Assembly: GCF_900105655.1 (NCBI RefSeq)
Contig: NZ_LT629787.1
Location: forward strand, 1,550,001-1,614,000
DNA from: Halopseudomonas salegens
GTDB taxonomy: Bacteria > Pseudomonadota > Gammaproteobacteria > Pseudomonadales > Pseudomonadaceae
Length of the DNA: 64,000 bases
Direction: 5' to 3'
Below, in pieces: positions 7,973 to 15,091 of the stretch. Each line of letters opens with the position of its first letter. Within the stretch, counting starts at the first letter, position 1. Under the pieces are notes generated by a model. That model worked only from the letters and a program-made list of their open reading frames with translations. It was not told the origin of the DNA and did not search any database. The position numbers were made by a program, and so were the translations under genes.

Positions 7973-9712
7973 CTATTCAGGGCCTCTGGCCCGCTCGACG
8001 CGGTTTCTTCCGGCGGTCTTGGCGGCATAGAGAGCCTGGTCCGCGCGGCGTATAAAGTCGCTCTTGCTTTCCTTGGGCGTCAGCTCTGCGACCCCGAAAC
8101 TCGCGGTCACCTGGCCGACGAAGGAATAGTGCTGTTCGGCGAGCATCCGGCACAGGCGGTTGGCCAGTTGCTCGGCCTCGATCAGCGGGGTTTCCGGGGC
8201 CAGAATCACAAACTCTTCACCGCCCCAGCGGCTGACAATATCGCTGTCGCGCACCGCAGCGCACAGGTCGCGGGCCACCGCGCACAAAACGTCGTCACCT
8301 ACCGTATGGCCATAGCGGTCATTGATGCTTTTGAAGTGGTCGAGATCCAGAAAGATCAGCGCCAACGGGCGCTCATAGCGTCGGGCCGTGGCAAAGGCCA
8401 GCTCCAGCTGGTCATCGAAGCCACGCCGATTGAGCGTATCGGTCAGCGGGTCGCGCTCGGCCCGTTTGCGGTCACTGACATCGCGCACCATGGCATAGAA
8501 GCCCTGGACCTCGCCCTGGTTCCCGCGCAGTGGAGTGTAGTCCACCGCTACCGGGATAATGCGACCGCTCGGGTGCGGAAACAGACTCTCGAATGCGACG
8601 TGCTGGCCTGACAGAGCCGCCAGCATGTAGGGCTCGATGTTGGCAAACGCCGCCTCGCCCATGATGTCGGCCACCGGCCTGCCGATAATCTGGTCAGCCG
8701 GAAGATCGTACCAGCGGGTGTAGGTAGCGTTGATTTCGCGATAGCGCAGCTGCGGGTCGATAAAGGCAATCAGAATGGGCAGTGAGTCTACCAGCAGACG
8801 GCGCCGGTCCCGCTCGCCCTTGAAGCGCCGGGCATTGGCCAGTGAAGACGCCAGCACCTGGCTTGCCATACTGAGCACCTCCATGTCGCTCGCGCTGAAA
8901 GCGTCGATGCGCCCGGCATAGACCTTGAACACACCAAAACACTCATCCGCATAGATGAGCGGCACCAAGAGGCCGGAACGAAACCCCACGCGGTCGGCCG
9001 CCTCACGGGCGACGCGGGGTTCGATATGGGTGTCACGGCAATGAATGGGTTCACGGGCGCGATAGCAGGCCCCCGAGAGGCTGCCGGCTATCGGCAAGCG
9101 CATACCTACCGAGCTTTCAGCACCACCTGCCGCAGCGGTATACACCATCTCACCGTCTATCGCTTCTTCCACGGCAGCACCGTCGGCACCGGTCACCACC
9201 AGCCCGATCTCCGCTATCTGTTCGCGCAGGCTTTGCAAATCGAGACCCGCGTTGCCTACCTGGGTCTGGATATCAACCAGCCGCTGCAACTGCCGGCGAT
9301 GCTGTTCAAGATCGCGCAGCGAGCTGACGTCACGCTGTACCGCAATGTAATACTCGGGCTCGGCGTCGGAGGGATAGGGTCGAATCGACCACTGCATGCG
9401 AAAGGCAGTGCCATCCTTGCGGTAATTGACCGTCTCTCCATTGAACGTCTGAGCGGACCGAAGTTGACTTTTCATCGTCCGCAGCAGCTCACGATCAGTC
9501 TCCGGACCCTGAAGTATCCGGGGTGTACAGCCCTCGAGTTCAGACGGGGTATAACCGGTCAGTTGGCAAAAAGCATGATTGGCGTAGACGATAAAGGGAC
9601 CGGGGTGATCCAGCTGGGCGTCTGTAATCAGCACCGCATCCGAGATGGCCTCGATCGAGGCTTCAAGCAAGTCATTGTCAGCAAAGGGCGCGCTCAAGAG
9701 TGATCCCACCAT
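7973..9712 (-). CDS. Diguanylate cyclase with PAS-GAF-PAS sensory region
   Basis: This 579-residue soluble protein has, in order, PAS (about 15-130), GAF (about 145-295), PAS (about 300-420) and GGDEF (about 420-575). The active-site loop is WGGEEF, and a product-inhibition I-site (RDSD) sits five residues before it, so it should make cyclic-di-GMP with feedback control. The first PAS carries CTPRILQGPETD, which aligns with the LOV motif GxNCRFLQ but has Pro in place of the photoreactive Cys; flavin photochemistry is therefore unlikely. With no signal peptide or membrane helices, it should sense an intracellular cue. Confidence 0.92.
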   Translation of the reverse strand: MVGSLLSAPFADNDLLEASIEAISDAVLITDAQLDHPGPFIVYANHAFCQLTGYTPSELEGCTPRILQGPETDRELLRTMKSQLRSAQTFNGETVNYRKDGTAFRMQWSIRPYPSDAEPEYYIAVQRDVSSLRDLEQHRRQLQRLVDIQTQVGNAGLDLQSLREQIAEIGLVVTGADGAAVEEAIDGEMVYTAAAGGAESSVGMRLPIAGSLSGACYRAREPIHCRDTHIEPRVAREAADRVGFRSGLLVPLIYADECFGVFKVYAGRIDAFSASDMEVLSMASQVLASSLANARRFKGERDRRRLLVDSLPILIAFIDPQLRYREINATYTRWYDLPADQIIGRPVADIMGEAAFANIEPYMLAALSGQHVAFESLFPHPSGRIIPVAVDYTPLRGNQGEVQGFYAMVRDVSDRKRAERDPLTDTLNRRGFDDQLELAFATARRYERPLALIFLDLDHFKSINDRYGHTVGDDVLCAVARDLCAAVRDSDIVSRWGGEEFVILAPETPLIEAEQLANRLCRMLAEQHYSFVGQVTASFGVAELTPKESKSDFIRRADQALYAAKTAGRNRVERARGPE

Positions 9713-9811
9713 CGTAAAGAGACACAGAATGTAGCGACATTAGCGGATTCTGTTCTGATTCGATTATAGACGACTTGAGTCAATCCTCACATTCACCGAG
9801 GCAACAGGCAG

Positions 9812-9842
9812 AACCGCCCCCCATTGACGTGCCGGGGCGGTT
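9812..9842 (-). terminator. Possible terminator hairpin after the BclA-like gene
   Basis: A perfect 9-bp inverted repeat (AACCGCCCC at 9812-9820, GGGGCGGTT at 9834-9842) lies 29 bases beyond the stop of the minus-strand gene at 9871. It lacks a good T tract on either side, so termination is only suggested. Confidence 0.4.
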
Positions 9843-9870
9843 ATCAAATTTGCAAGCTGGAGAGCCTGGC

Positions 9871-10575
9871 TCAGCGCAGCTGCGTAATCACCAGGTGAGC
9901 CGATACTGGACTGGTTCCGCCTGCCAAGGGCGTCACGGTCAGCGCGGTGGGGCTTCCGGGGGGATTGCGCACAGTCAGTACGGAATTAGCCGAGGATGTA
10001 TTAACCAGCGCCATGCCGGTGAGCTGGCTTGTTCCCGTCGCACGGCCGACTACGGTATAGGCAAGATCCACCCCATCCAGCGTAAGCACGAGCTGGGCGG
10101 GTTCACTCACGCTGACCTGAAACATGACCTGATAGGTGCCGATAGCGGCCAGGTTGAATGAGTCGACGCCGAGACGAGTAATGCCACCACCCGAATTGGG
10201 TCCATCCTGGGGAAAGTCAACGTCCCCACCAGACGCAACCGTCGCGGCGTTGTCAGGCGGCATCAACGCATAAAAATTGGCGAAATCAAGGTCGCCGCCA
10301 CCCGCAGCCGCCGCACAGGGCCCAAGCTGGCCGGTGGTGCTGTCGAAGCAGGTGGCAGTATCTGCATCAGCAGCCCCGGGTAGCCCCGGGATTGTAACGT
10401 CACCGCCCTCATCTACCCGGAACCGGTCAATCGTGCCGGTGCTGTCGGTGACAGTGAAACCGCCGCCGCTCGGCGGAGTGGACGTGACATCGGCGGCAAT
10501 GGCCGTGGGTGCGATGAACGCACACGACAGCCACAAGGCTGCAAAGATACGTCTGACGCAGAAGGAATGGCACAT
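9871..10575 (-). CDS. Secreted protein with BclA-C-like (C1q/TNF-type) jelly-roll domain
   Basis: The 234-residue protein has a signal peptide ending near AIAAD and a Gly-rich N-terminal part with two Cys (ATCFDSTTGQLGPCAA). From about residue 95 the domain runs FYALMPPDN, FPQDGPNSGGGITR, FNLAAIGTYQVMFQVSV, YTVVGRATGTSQ and SVLTVRNP to VSAHLVITQL. I recognise this as the BclA C-terminal domain of exosporium and other surface glycoproteins, a trimeric C1q/TNF-like fold best known from Firmicutes. Its presence in a pseudomonad suggests transfer. Function unknown; a surface or matrix role is plausible. Confidence 0.75.
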   Translation of the reverse strand: MCHSFCVRRIFAALWLSCAFIAPTAIAADVTSTPPSGGGFTVTDSTGTIDRFRVDEGGDVTIPGLPGAADADTATCFDSTTGQLGPCAAAAGGGDLDFANFYALMPPDNAATVASGGDVDFPQDGPNSGGGITRLGVDSFNLAAIGTYQVMFQVSVSEPAQLVLTLDGVDLAYTVVGRATGTSQLTGMALVNTSSANSVLTVRNPPGSPTALTVTPLAGGTSPVSAHLVITQLR

Positions 10576-10807
10576 GCTTGAGGTACTCCGTTCAATGATT
10601 GTAAGGGAAGCGCCCGAATGAATCGCTGCGCGGGCGAGTCAAGGCGTTTCCACAGTCCTTGCGCATTTTTTATTGGGGCCACATCGTCTGCCCAGTGTAA
10701 CCAAAAACGGCTCGGCCCATTCAGGTCAATTCACCTCTCCCTTCAGAGCACGATTGCGCCAGTCTAATATCAACGGCAGGATGACCACAGTAAGGGAACA
10801 ATCACTT
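10576..10807. other. Intergenic stretch beyond the distal end of the cassette array
   Basis: I see no supported gene here. It separates the BclA-like gene from the truncated last cassette. The plus-strand frames are short and have no ribosome binding site. Confidence 0.5.
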
Positions 10808-10814
10808 GTTAGCG
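10808..10814 (-). other. Truncated attC (R'' core only) of the last cassette
   Basis: On the minus strand this reads CGCTAAC followed by AAGTG, the usual start of an attC left arm. The homology then stops. It is the exact complement of the GTTAGCG core at 10916-10922, so it marks the end of a fourth cassette whose attC was deleted. Confidence 0.6.
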
Positions 10815-10818
10815 AGCA

Positions 10819-10896
10819 CTATCCCAGGTTTTTTGCGGCCGGCGGTTCTGGTAAATCTCCTGCCTGGATTCGCCAGAAAAACGCTTCAGAATCCAC
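10819..10896 (-). CDS. 25-residue cassette ORF, probably a truncated gene
   Basis: On the minus strand AAGGAG precedes GTG 10896. The frame gives VDSEAFFWRIQAGDLPEPPA and a few more residues before TAG at 10819-10821, four bases from the cassette-end core site. The start signals are good, but the product is very short. The PPAAKNLG ending vaguely recalls the N-terminus of PaaI-type hotdog thioesterases, so this may be the stub of such a gene after deletion. That link is speculative. Confidence 0.4.
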   Translation of the reverse strand: MDSEAFFWRIQAGDLPEPPAAKNLG

Positions 10897-10915
10897 AATG
10901 TCTCCTTGCTTGTCT

Positions 10916-10975
10916 CGCTAACGGCGACGCTCAGCTGCGCAGCTCTGCTGCGTCGGCTGCAGCGACTTGTTGTGC
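10916..10975 (-). other. attC site (60 bp) of the coiled-coil cassette
   Basis: On the minus strand it begins GCACAAC AAGTCGCTGCAGC, a very common attC left arm. It folds back through an imperfect palindrome (GACGCAGCAG against CTGCGCAGC/GAGCGTCGCC) and ends in the core GTTAGCG. Confidence 0.85.
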
Positions 10976-11014
10976 AGATTGCATACTAAAATATTACTGA
11001 TCATCACCCACCAC

Positions 11015-11773
11015 CTAGAAGATTTCCGAATCGTTCATTTTCTTTCGCACTCGTTCAGTCAGCGTGAAATAGCGAGGTGGCAGATCATCCAGGATTTCGC
11101 TCATTCTGGTATGCTCATTCGCGGTAAACTTGCCGCCCTTGTCCAACTTCTCAATGATAAACTTCAACAGTTCTGGGACTTCACTCTCGACAGTCTTGTA
11201 ATAATTCCCTAGAAGATTGAGCGCGGACGTTAGTGCCATGTTATCGCTGGCATTTGATCGCATTTCTTCTTTTGCCCGCGCTAACTCCAGCTGTAACACG
11301 CGATCCCCAATTCGCTTTATCCGTTCGTCTACTTCCTTGAATCGCGCCTCTACTTTATTTTCAACAGATTGGTATATTTGTTCTTTTAATTCACCATATG
11401 CCTTCTGTATATCGTCGTGCAACTCCTTGGCATTGGCCTTTGCTGCGGCGTCCATCTCTTCCTTTAAGGACTGCTTGTCGCGCTCGTATACCTTGAAGTT
11501 TCCGAACCACCCAAAGCCTACAAGAAGGCTCACAAGGAAAAATACACCCCCCAATGCCCAGTACACTGTTTGCAGCAAGTCCGTTTGGTGCTCGCGCCGA
11601 ACCTCGAGCTGCGCCCTCAGCAGCTCTATTTCACGCTCTCGGTCTATCGAGGATGCATCTGTGGCGGCTACGGATTCAACTTCCGACGCGCTATCGGTTG
11701 CGGCGATTACCCCCGAAGGCACTATGCCCCAAGCAAGTGCCAGAACAAGCGTCAACGTCCTAAGTTTCTTCAT
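11015..11773 (-). CDS. Cassette gene: membrane-anchored coiled-coil protein
   Basis: The 252-residue protein has a signal peptide (cleavage near VIAAT), a short acidic periplasmic stretch, one strong membrane helix at about residues 70-90 (WALGGVFFLVSLLVGFGWFG) and a long cytoplasmic Lys/Glu-rich coiled coil from about 95 to 180. A C-terminal domain (NLLGNYY, LLKFIIEKLDKGGKFTANEH) follows. The gene begins 21 bases after one attC core and ends 40 bases before the next, so it fills a single cassette. I do not recognise the family. The architecture resembles membrane sensors or scaffolds, but function is unknown. Confidence 0.75.
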   Translation of the reverse strand: MKKLRTLTLVLALAWGIVPSGVIAATDSASEVESVAATDASSIDREREIELLRAQLEVRREHQTDLLQTVYWALGGVFFLVSLLVGFGWFGNFKVYERDKQSLKEEMDAAAKANAKELHDDIQKAYGELKEQIYQSVENKVEARFKEVDERIKRIGDRVLQLELARAKEEMRSNASDNMALTSALNLLGNYYKTVESEVPELLKFIIEKLDKGGKFTANEHTRMSEILDDLPPRYFTLTERVRKKMNDSEIF

Positions 11774-11793
11774 AAATCCTCAATTCTTGTTCT

Positions 11794-11871
11794 GCACAAC
11801 GCCCGTCATAAGCGGCCGAGTGAAACGAGGTCCGGTGTACGAAATGCGCGAACTTAATGGCTTGGTTATGT
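11794..11871 (-). other. attC site (78 bp) of the DUF4393-like cassette
   Basis: On the minus strand it runs from ACATAAC to GTTGTGC, with arms CAAGCCATTAAG and CTTATGACGGGC. The TAA stop of the upstream gene lies inside the first core, as is common in cassettes. Its two core heptamers pair exactly with those at the ends of the neighbouring cassettes. Confidence 0.8.
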
Positions 11872-12675
11872 TTCTTTGACAGCGATAGCATTAATTACCG
11901 CCCTAGGTACGCCTTCAATTTCAGGAATAAACTGCTCGTTAAAAATGTAGCTCAGTGGTTTATCGCCCTCCCCGAAAGCCCAAAGAAACAGTTCCGCCCC
12001 TAGTGCAGATGGATGGCATACAACTCCATCATGTTCCGCTTTTGGCGCTTGCTTGATCATGTGCTCTTTAGGGCCATACTGGAAGTTGCTTTCGATGAGT
12101 CCGTCATTCGAAAGCCCAAAAAATGTATGTCTAAGCAGTGTCTCGGCCTTTGCATTTTCCTCTGCAGAAAATCCCATCGCTTGAGCATAAAAGGGATAAG
12201 GTAAGAAAATTTTCATTTTACTCCGGTCGTCCATATTGAATTGGAAGCCTTTGTTCCCGAAAATACTCTTAATAGTTGAATATACTAAAAAGTGAGTTCT
12301 AAGCTGGTAGGTAGAAAGCTCATCAATGAGCCTCGCCATTCTTGCGCCGCGATCATCCCGGCCTTGTTCAGATTTTGATGATGCCAGAACACCACCAAAG
12401 TACTCCACTGCGATAGAGTCATCGTTGTAAGAACCATCGTTAATTATGGTCTTAAGCACCTTCGGGGGAACACTTCCACCAATATTTATCTTGTCCCCAA
12501 GCTTGGCTTCGGCGTTGTGAAATATTCGACCAACGTTCTCTACTCTTTTTTGAGTGAAATCTCTGAAACCTTCTCCAAGATAGTCTGCAGTGGGCCCCAA
12601 CAGTTTTTGGATCCCATCTTTTCCTAAGTATGCAGCTATCGCCCCCAGCCCGACTGTAGTTATTGGGTCTGGCAT
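11866..12675 (-). CDS. Cassette gene: DUF4393 / Abi-alpha-like protein
   Basis: A 269-residue protein with good start signals (AAGGAGAGTAAT before ATG 12675). The N-terminus is a Gly/Ala-rich helix (TTVGLGAIAAYLGKDGIQKLLGPTAD). The segment PPKVLKTIINDGSYNDDSIAVEYFGGVLASS resembles the conserved core of DUF4393 proteins, a family that includes the abortive-infection protein Abi-alpha. This is pattern recognition, not a profile search. It would be a cytoplasmic or membrane-peripheral protein that may act in phage defence. The coding sequence is AT-rich compared with its surroundings and lies alone in one cassette. Confidence 0.7.
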   Translation of the reverse strand: MPDPITTVGLGAIAAYLGKDGIQKLLGPTADYLGEGFRDFTQKRVENVGRIFHNAEAKLGDKINIGGSVPPKVLKTIINDGSYNDDSIAVEYFGGVLASSKSEQGRDDRGARMARLIDELSTYQLRTHFLVYSTIKSIFGNKGFQFNMDDRSKMKIFLPYPFYAQAMGFSAEENAKAETLLRHTFFGLSNDGLIESNFQYGPKEHMIKQAPKAEHDGVVCHPSALGAELFLWAFGEGDKPLSYIFNEQFIPEIEGVPRAVINAIAVKET

Positions 12676-12690
12676 ATTACTCTCCTTGAA

Positions 12691-12816
12691 ACATAACGAT
12701 CAAGCTCACTTGCCGCAAGGGGACTCAGCGTTTACGATAAGCCCCGTAAACACCACAAGGAGCAACAGGCAATAAGCCCTCGCCCCTTGCGGTCAATGTG
12801 CAGCGCCTGGTTGGGC
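12691..12816 (-). other. attC site (126 bp) of the two-gene lipoprotein cassette
   Basis: On the minus strand it starts GCCCAAC CAGGCGCTGCAC and ends GTTATGT. The arms contain a perfect 10-bp pair (CCGCAAGGGG with CCCCTTGCGG), and the apical loop has its own small hairpin (GTTTACGG with CGTAAAC). The long variable loop and short conserved ends are typical of attC. Confidence 0.9.
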
Positions 12817-12885
12817 TAATTTTTATATTTTTCAGCACGTTAGCAATAATTCCCAAACTCGCATGATTGCAACCAACCACACCTC

Positions 12886-13098
12886 TTAAAATGGGATAGT
12901 TAAATCTTGGGGCAGAAGAAACCAAACTGGATGACCGAATGTTTTGGGATACCCAGGAGATTCGTCACCATTCCAGCGCATGGCCAGATGTAACTCACCA
13001 TCTTCCCATTCACCCCATGCAATTGAGAAGTCTCCATCATTATATACAACTGATTCCACCTTGAAATTGCGGGGATTAACTTCTTCCGGTTTTGGCAT
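12886..13098 (-). CDS. Cassette gene: small acidic protein of unknown function
   Basis: I prefer ATG 13098, which gives 70 residues; an upstream ATG at 13107 adds MIF. The product (KPEEVNPRNFKVESVVYNDG then FSIAWGEWEDG and MRWNG) looks like a compact beta-rich domain without a signal peptide. It follows the lipoprotein gene within nine bases and shares one cassette with it, so the two probably act together. No recognised family. Confidence 0.6.
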   Translation of the reverse strand: MPKPEEVNPRNFKVESVVYNDGDFSIAWGEWEDGELHLAMRWNGDESPGYPKTFGHPVWFLLPQDLTIPF

Positions 13099-13107
13099 AA
13101 ATATCAC

Positions 13108-13554
13108 TTATTTTTTCTTGGCAGCTTCAGAAATAGTGGCAGTAAGTTGGTAGAACATATTAATTACTTGCATCCCAGACATGTCTTGGTTGTTGACCAA
13201 AATTCTGTCTAAAAATGCCTTACCGCTTTTTTGGTTAATAACGATGGTGATCTCATTCCCAGTTAATTTATCGTTGAGGATAATGGACCATGATTCACTC
13301 CCGTTTTTCTTCCATGATTTTTCTACATTCGGATTACTAAAACCAAAATTAAATAAGTCACCTACGGTAACATCGCCAGATGATTCTGAATTATTGTACA
13401 TTACATAGAGTGGAAGGTTTGTAAACTCACTGGACGGTGCCGAAGAACCGCACCCTGTGAGAGCAACAATTAGCCCCATTATGGCAATAGCCATAAGCCA
13501 ACAACAATGATTCCCGGTCTTTCGATCAGCCAACAGTTTGATTTTATGAAACAT
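13108..13554 (-). CDS. Cassette gene: lipoprotein of unknown function
   Basis: Starting at ATG 13554, the protein has 148 residues; an upstream in-frame ATG at 13569 is also possible, and GAGGAAGGA lies just before the preferred start. An N-terminal hydrophobic helix ends in the lipobox ALTGC at about residue 35. The mature domain (NLPLYVMYNNSES, DLFNFGFSNPNVEKSWKKNG, VINQKSGKAFLD) is beta-rich and ends in a Lys-rich helix. It is the first of two genes in a 941-bp cassette. Function unknown. Confidence 0.65.
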   Translation of the reverse strand: MFHKIKLLADRKTGNHCCWLMAIAIMGLIVALTGCGSSAPSSEFTNLPLYVMYNNSESSGDVTVGDLFNFGFSNPNVEKSWKKNGSESWSIILNDKLTGNEITIVINQKSGKAFLDRILVNNQDMSGMQVINMFYQLTATISEAAKKK

Positions 13555-13631
13555 TTCCTTCCTCCTCAATGGGTTTATTACGCCTCTCTTTAATTTTTAA
13601 AAGTCGGGTGCCCCTGAGGCATTTTTGGTCA

Positions 13632-13690
13632 GCCCAACATCTAAGCATTTGAACGGCGTGCGCAGCATGCCGCTCAAATGTCTGTTGGAC
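13632..13690 (-). other. attC site (59 bp), classic 59-base element
   Basis: Exactly 59 bp, running on the minus strand from GTCCAAC to GTTGGGC with a near-complete palindrome between (ACATTTGAGCGGCATGC against GCACGCCGTTCAAATG). It closes an upstream cassette that the IS91-family element interrupts. Confidence 0.95.
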
Positions 13691-13717
13691 TAAGCCGCCA
13701 CACCGATCGAGCAGCAT

Positions 13718-13813
13718 CTATTGGGTTTTGTATTCAGAGCGAAGATTGGTGACAGCCTGCAGGCGGCCATTGGTCACGAGAATTGTCTGTGATTGTGCGA
13801 TGAAGGTGTCCAT
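13718..13813 (-). CDS. 31-residue ORF in the interrupted upstream cassette
   Basis: The frame (MDTFIAQSQTILVTNGRLQA, then VTNLRSEYKTQ) stops 28 bases before the attC at 13690, the usual position of a cassette gene. The putative ribosome binding site (AAGAG seven bases upstream) is weak. It may be a genuine micro-ORF or the tail of a gene cut by the insertion. Confidence 0.35.
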   Translation of the reverse strand: MDTFIAQSQTILVTNGRLQAVTNLRSEYKTQ

Positions 13814-13948
13814 GTACGTGCTCTTTGATCCCTTGATGTAACAAAACTAGCGCGATTTCTTTGACTTTACCAGCACAAGGCCGGCACTGCCCGTGCCTCG
13901 CGCATTCAGGCAGTCATATCCCCCCTGGCTAACTCGACTTCAACGTTG

Positions 13949-15091
13949 TCAGCAACGTCGTCGCAAGCGCTCAGCTGCGTGCTCTGCATGCGGTGCAATG
14001 ATCCCAATGCACTGCATGTTCGGACACTTGCATTGGCTGCATAACGGCGGCGCTGCGTTTGTATGGGTACCTGTTGCCTCGTCTGTCTGCGCAGCGCGCC
14101 AAACCTGCAGTGCTGCATTGATCTGCCCGAGCCTGGCTCGTCGGCAGCGGTTGGCAAGAAAGCCGTAATGCCTCACGCGCATCAAGCCTTTCGGCAAGAT
14201 GTGCAATAAGAAACGCCGAACGAATTCTTCGCCACTCAAGACCATCTGCCTGTTCCGCGCTGCCTGCCGGTAATCCTTGTAACTGAGGGTCACCGTCTGT
14301 TCGTCGACCTGCTGCAGGCGTGCATTGCTGATGGCAATACGACGGGTATAACGGGCCAGATAGTCGATTACGCTGTTGGTGTGTTGCAGGCAGTGCTTGC
14401 TGTAGACCACCCAGTCAGTAGCCATCAGGTCATTCAGAAGTTGGTCGATTTCTCCTGCATGTGTCACACGGTGAAGCTGCTGTTGAGTGGCGGCCTGGCG
14501 CAAAGCGCTGACCATCAGTCCACGGTAGCGTCTGGACAGTGCCCGCACCGGAAACAAGTAATTGCTACGTGCCGCGTGCCAGTGGCCATCTTGGCCAAGC
14601 GCCCCTGCCGGTACCAAACAATGAACATGGACATGTTGGTTGAGGGTTTGCCCCCATGTATGCAGCACGGCATTCATGCCCAGTTGGCCATTCAGTCGTT
14701 TAGGGTCACGTCCAAAACGCTCCAGCGTGCCCCACACGCATTGAAATAACAGTCGGTAGATCAGTTCCGGATGCAGCTGAACCCAGCCGTTGAGCTGGTG
14801 CGGCAAGGTAAACACCACATGGTGATAGGGCACCGGCAACACAGCTGACCGTTGCCGCTCTGCCCAGGCCTGGATCGCGCGCCACTGACATTGCGGGCAA
14901 TGACGATCTCGGCAACTGAAGTACTGCACTTGCTCATGATCGCAGGCGTTGCAGTGCAACTGCCGACCGCCCATCGCGGCTGTACGGCACTGCATCAAGT
15001 GTCGGCATACTCGCTGACGTTGAACATCCAGTCGCTCTGGCTGTAGCAAGAACTGGCTCAGCACTTGCTGAACGCTAGCCCCGCTAGCCAT
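13949..15091 (-). CDS. IS91-family transposase
   Basis: The 380-residue protein has an N-terminal zinc-binding region (CNACDHEQ and CRDRHCPQCQ, about residues 45-70). It then has a rolling-circle HUH signature (HVHVHCLVPAG) and the Y-x3-Y-type catalytic segment YLARYTRRIAISN. These are the hallmarks of Y2/HUH transposases of IS91, which nick single strands at oriIS. The length and order match intact family members. The C-terminal tail has further Cys and His residues (CSQCKCPNMQC). It overlaps the recombinase gene by 8 bp, implying coupled translation. Confidence 0.93.
   Translation of the reverse strand: MASGASVQQVLSQFLLQPERLDVQRQRVCRHLMQCRTAAMGGRQLHCNACDHEQVQYFSCRDRHCPQCQWRAIQAWAERQRSAVLPVPYHHVVFTLPHQLNGWVQLHPELIYRLLFQCVWGTLERFGRDPKRLNGQLGMNAVLHTWGQTLNQHVHVHCLVPAGALGQDGHWHAARSNYLFPVRALSRRYRGLMVSALRQAATQQQLHRVTHAGEIDQLLNDLMATDWVVYSKHCLQHTNSVIDYLARYTRRIAISNARLQQVDEQTVTLSYKDYRQAARNRQMVLSGEEFVRRFLLHILPKGLMRVRHYGFLANRCRRARLGQINAALQVWRAAQTDEATGTHTNAAPPLCSQCKCPNMQCIGIIAPHAEHAAERLRRRC

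Larger units (their letters stand above)
10808..13690 (-). mobile_element. Cluster of integron attC sites and gene cassettes without an integrase (CALIN)
   Basis: Four complete attC sites (13632-13690, 12691-12816, 11794-11871, 10916-10975) and one truncated core (10808-10814) delimit consecutive cassettes, all read on the minus strand. The three complete cassettes have exactly complementary 7-bp ends: GTTGGGC/GCCCAAC, GTTATGT/ACATAAC and GTTGTGC/GCACAAC. The truncated fourth has GTTAGCG/CGCTAAC. That is the signature of circular cassettes inserted by an integron integrase. Cassette bodies span about 12697-13637, 11800-12696 and 10922-11799. No intI or attI is present in the window. Confidence 0.9.

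Noticed and set aside
7973..9712. Photoreceptor (LOV) function for the first PAS domain
   Set aside because: The essential Cys is Pro, so blue-light adduct chemistry is not expected.
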